6,397 nucleotides of DNA from Burkholderiales bacterium (GTDB lineage Bacteria; Pseudomonadota; Gammaproteobacteria; Burkholderiales; Burkholderiaceae_F). Under the pieces are notes generated by a model. That model had not been told where the DNA came from and made no database searches. It worked only from the letters and a program-made list of their open reading frames with translations. Below are positions 5,427 through 6,397 of this stretch, piece after piece; the stretch's first letter is position 1, and every line of letters starts with the position of its first letter. The stretch lies in assembly GCA_021205255.1 (NCBI GenBank), contig JAJPXW010000132.1, positions 1 through 6,397 of the forward strand, read 5' to 3'. Position numbers and translations under genes: made by a program.

Positions 5427-6397
5427 TCAGCTTTTAGCTTGTCCTACTTTTTCATGCTCCATACCTTCAGGCAATTTTGCATCCAAGTTCTTCATTGCTG
5501 TTTCATTGACAAGCGTCTTGAAGTTTTCCTGGAACCGGATAGGCATATTTTCAGGTTTGCTTTTACCTTCGAGGATATCAGCTGCCATATCTCCTGCAAT
5601 CTTGCCTAATTCGTAGTAGTCAATGGCAATGGCAGCAAATGCGCCAGATCTGACCATACCACCTTCACCGGCAAAGACGGGGAGTTTAGCAGGTTCCGTA
5701 ATTTTGATAAGAGCTGGGATAGCCGAAGCAATTGTGTTGTCCGTTGGGCTGTAGATGACATCTACTTTACCAACTAGGCTTTGAGCCGCTTGCTGGATGT
5801 CATTGACGTTGGAGACGGTCGATTCCTTAACTTCAATATTTTTCGCCTTGGCAGCTTCCTTGAATATATCTACTTGCCTCTGGGAATTGATTTCGCTAGA
5901 AGTGTAGAGCGCTCCGACGGTCTTGGTTTCCGGATAGATCTTAAGGATCAGGTCAAGAAGGCCAGGAATTGGCGCCATATCGGAAGAACCTGTGACGTTT
6001 GTGTCAGGTTTATTGTTGGACTTGACGAGTTTTGCAACTTCAAAGTCGGTAATAGCCGTAGCAACGACTGGAATTGTTTGCGTAGCGTTGGCGACAGTTT
6101 GAGCCGCAGGAGTAGCAATTGCGCCAATAAGGTCGACTTTATTGCTTACAAAGCGCTGGGCTATATTGCGCAGATTAGATTGATCGGCTTGGGCGTTCTG
6201 GAAGTCGAATTTAATGTTCTTGTCCTTAACAAATCCACGATGCTCAAGTTCGTCAACAAATCCTTTAGTGGCTGCGTCAAGCGCATCGTGTTCCACTAGT
6301 TGAACAACACCTACATTGACAACCTTCTCGGCTTTTGGCTGAGAAGCGGGAGGATCTGCAGGTTTTTTGTCATCATCCCCCCAGCATCCTGTTAATG
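5427..6397 (-). CDS. ABC importer substrate-binding lipoprotein, copy 2 (SBP-2), N-terminus cut
   Basis: The frame is open from the window edge to a TGA at 5427-5429, giving 322 visible codons. The first visible residues are LTGCWGDDDKKPADPP, so a lipobox LTGC with its cysteine codon at 6386-6384 is present and only about 18 signal-peptide residues are missing. A GTG at 6296 lies inside the mature domain (the V of QLVEHDALD) and is not the start. The protein is a PF04392 binding protein about 80% identical to SBP-1 from VGV onward, with the same landmarks: VTGSSDM, EINSQRQVD, IYSPTDN and IDYYELG. No permease or ATPase gene lies between it and SBP-1, so it probably feeds the same transporter. 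It is the upstream copy of a tandem duplication and is followed by a terminator. Differences from SBP-1 cluster in the segment GEGGMVRSG and in the C-terminal tail. Confidence 0.92.
   Translation of the reverse strand, partial: LTGCWGDDDKKPADPPASQPKAEKVVNVGVVQLVEHDALDAATKGFVDELEHRGFVKDKNIKFDFQNAQADQSNLRNIAQRFVSNKVDLIGAIATPAAQTVANATQTIPVVATAITDFEVAKLVKSNNKPDTNVTGSSDMAPIPGLLDLILKIYPETKTVGALYTSSEINSQRQVDIFKEAAKAKNIEVKESTVSNVNDIQQAAQSLVGKVDVIYSPTDNTIASAIPALIKITEPAKLPVFAGEGGMVRSGAFAAIAIDYYELGKIAGDMAADILEGKSKPENMPIRFQENFKTLVNETAMKNLDAKLPEGMEHEKVGQAKS

Noticed and set aside
5373..5609. Plus-strand 78-residue frame starting in the terminator region
   Set aside because: Its start lies inside the hairpin and most of it is antisense to the SBP-2 C-terminus; it resembles the antisense frame at the same place in SBP-1, which follows from the duplication.
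6294..6296. GTG at 6296 as the start of SBP-2
   Set aside because: It is an internal valine of the conserved QLVEHDALD segment; the frame continues upstream through a linker to a lipobox cysteine, so the real start is beyond the window.
5781..6299. Plus-strand 172-residue frame opposite SBP-2
   Set aside because: Antisense to a conserved coding region, with no ribosome binding site and no recognisable domain.

Overview
The window looks like chromosomal sequence from a moderately AT-rich betaproteobacterium, probably Burkholderiales. The evidence is the tightly packed plus-strand order of an AlkA-type DNA glycosylase, accA and tilS, together with the character of the proteins. The genus cannot be settled by eye. 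No rRNA, tRNA, CRISPR array, insertion sequence, integrase or phage gene was seen.

Plus strand, 1-2525: the last 30 codons of a DNA-3-methyladenine glycosylase II, then accA (alpha subunit of the acetyl-CoA carboxylase carboxyltransferase) after a 4-nt gap, then tilS (tRNA-Ile lysidine synthase), which overlaps the end of accA by 17 nt. The spacing suggests one transcript carrying DNA repair, fatty-acid synthesis and tRNA modification genes.

Minus strand, 6397-2559: a transporter locus convergent with tilS. In transcription order it holds a lipoprotein substrate-binding protein cut by the window edge (SBP-2), a hairpin terminator, a promoter-like region, a second lipoprotein substrate-binding protein (SBP-1), a LivH-like permease and an ATPase. 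SBP-1, permease and ATPase are separated by 2-3 nt and form one operon. The proteins match the ABC_sub_bind (PF04392) type of importer related to the TrpXYZ systems of Gram-positive bacteria, so an aromatic amino acid or similar small molecule is a reasonable but unproven substrate. The two binding proteins are about 80% identical over the mature domain and probably share the single permease/ATPase pair.

No clearly undescribed system is visible. The points most worth a second look are the duplicated binding proteins with a clustered difference, the terminator that separates them, a predicted near-leaderless promoter for SBP-1 with an adjacent inverted repeat, and a strong hairpin inside tilS that reads as an antisense-oriented terminator. 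There is no gene-free stretch longer than 300 bases; the largest gap is 5255-5426.
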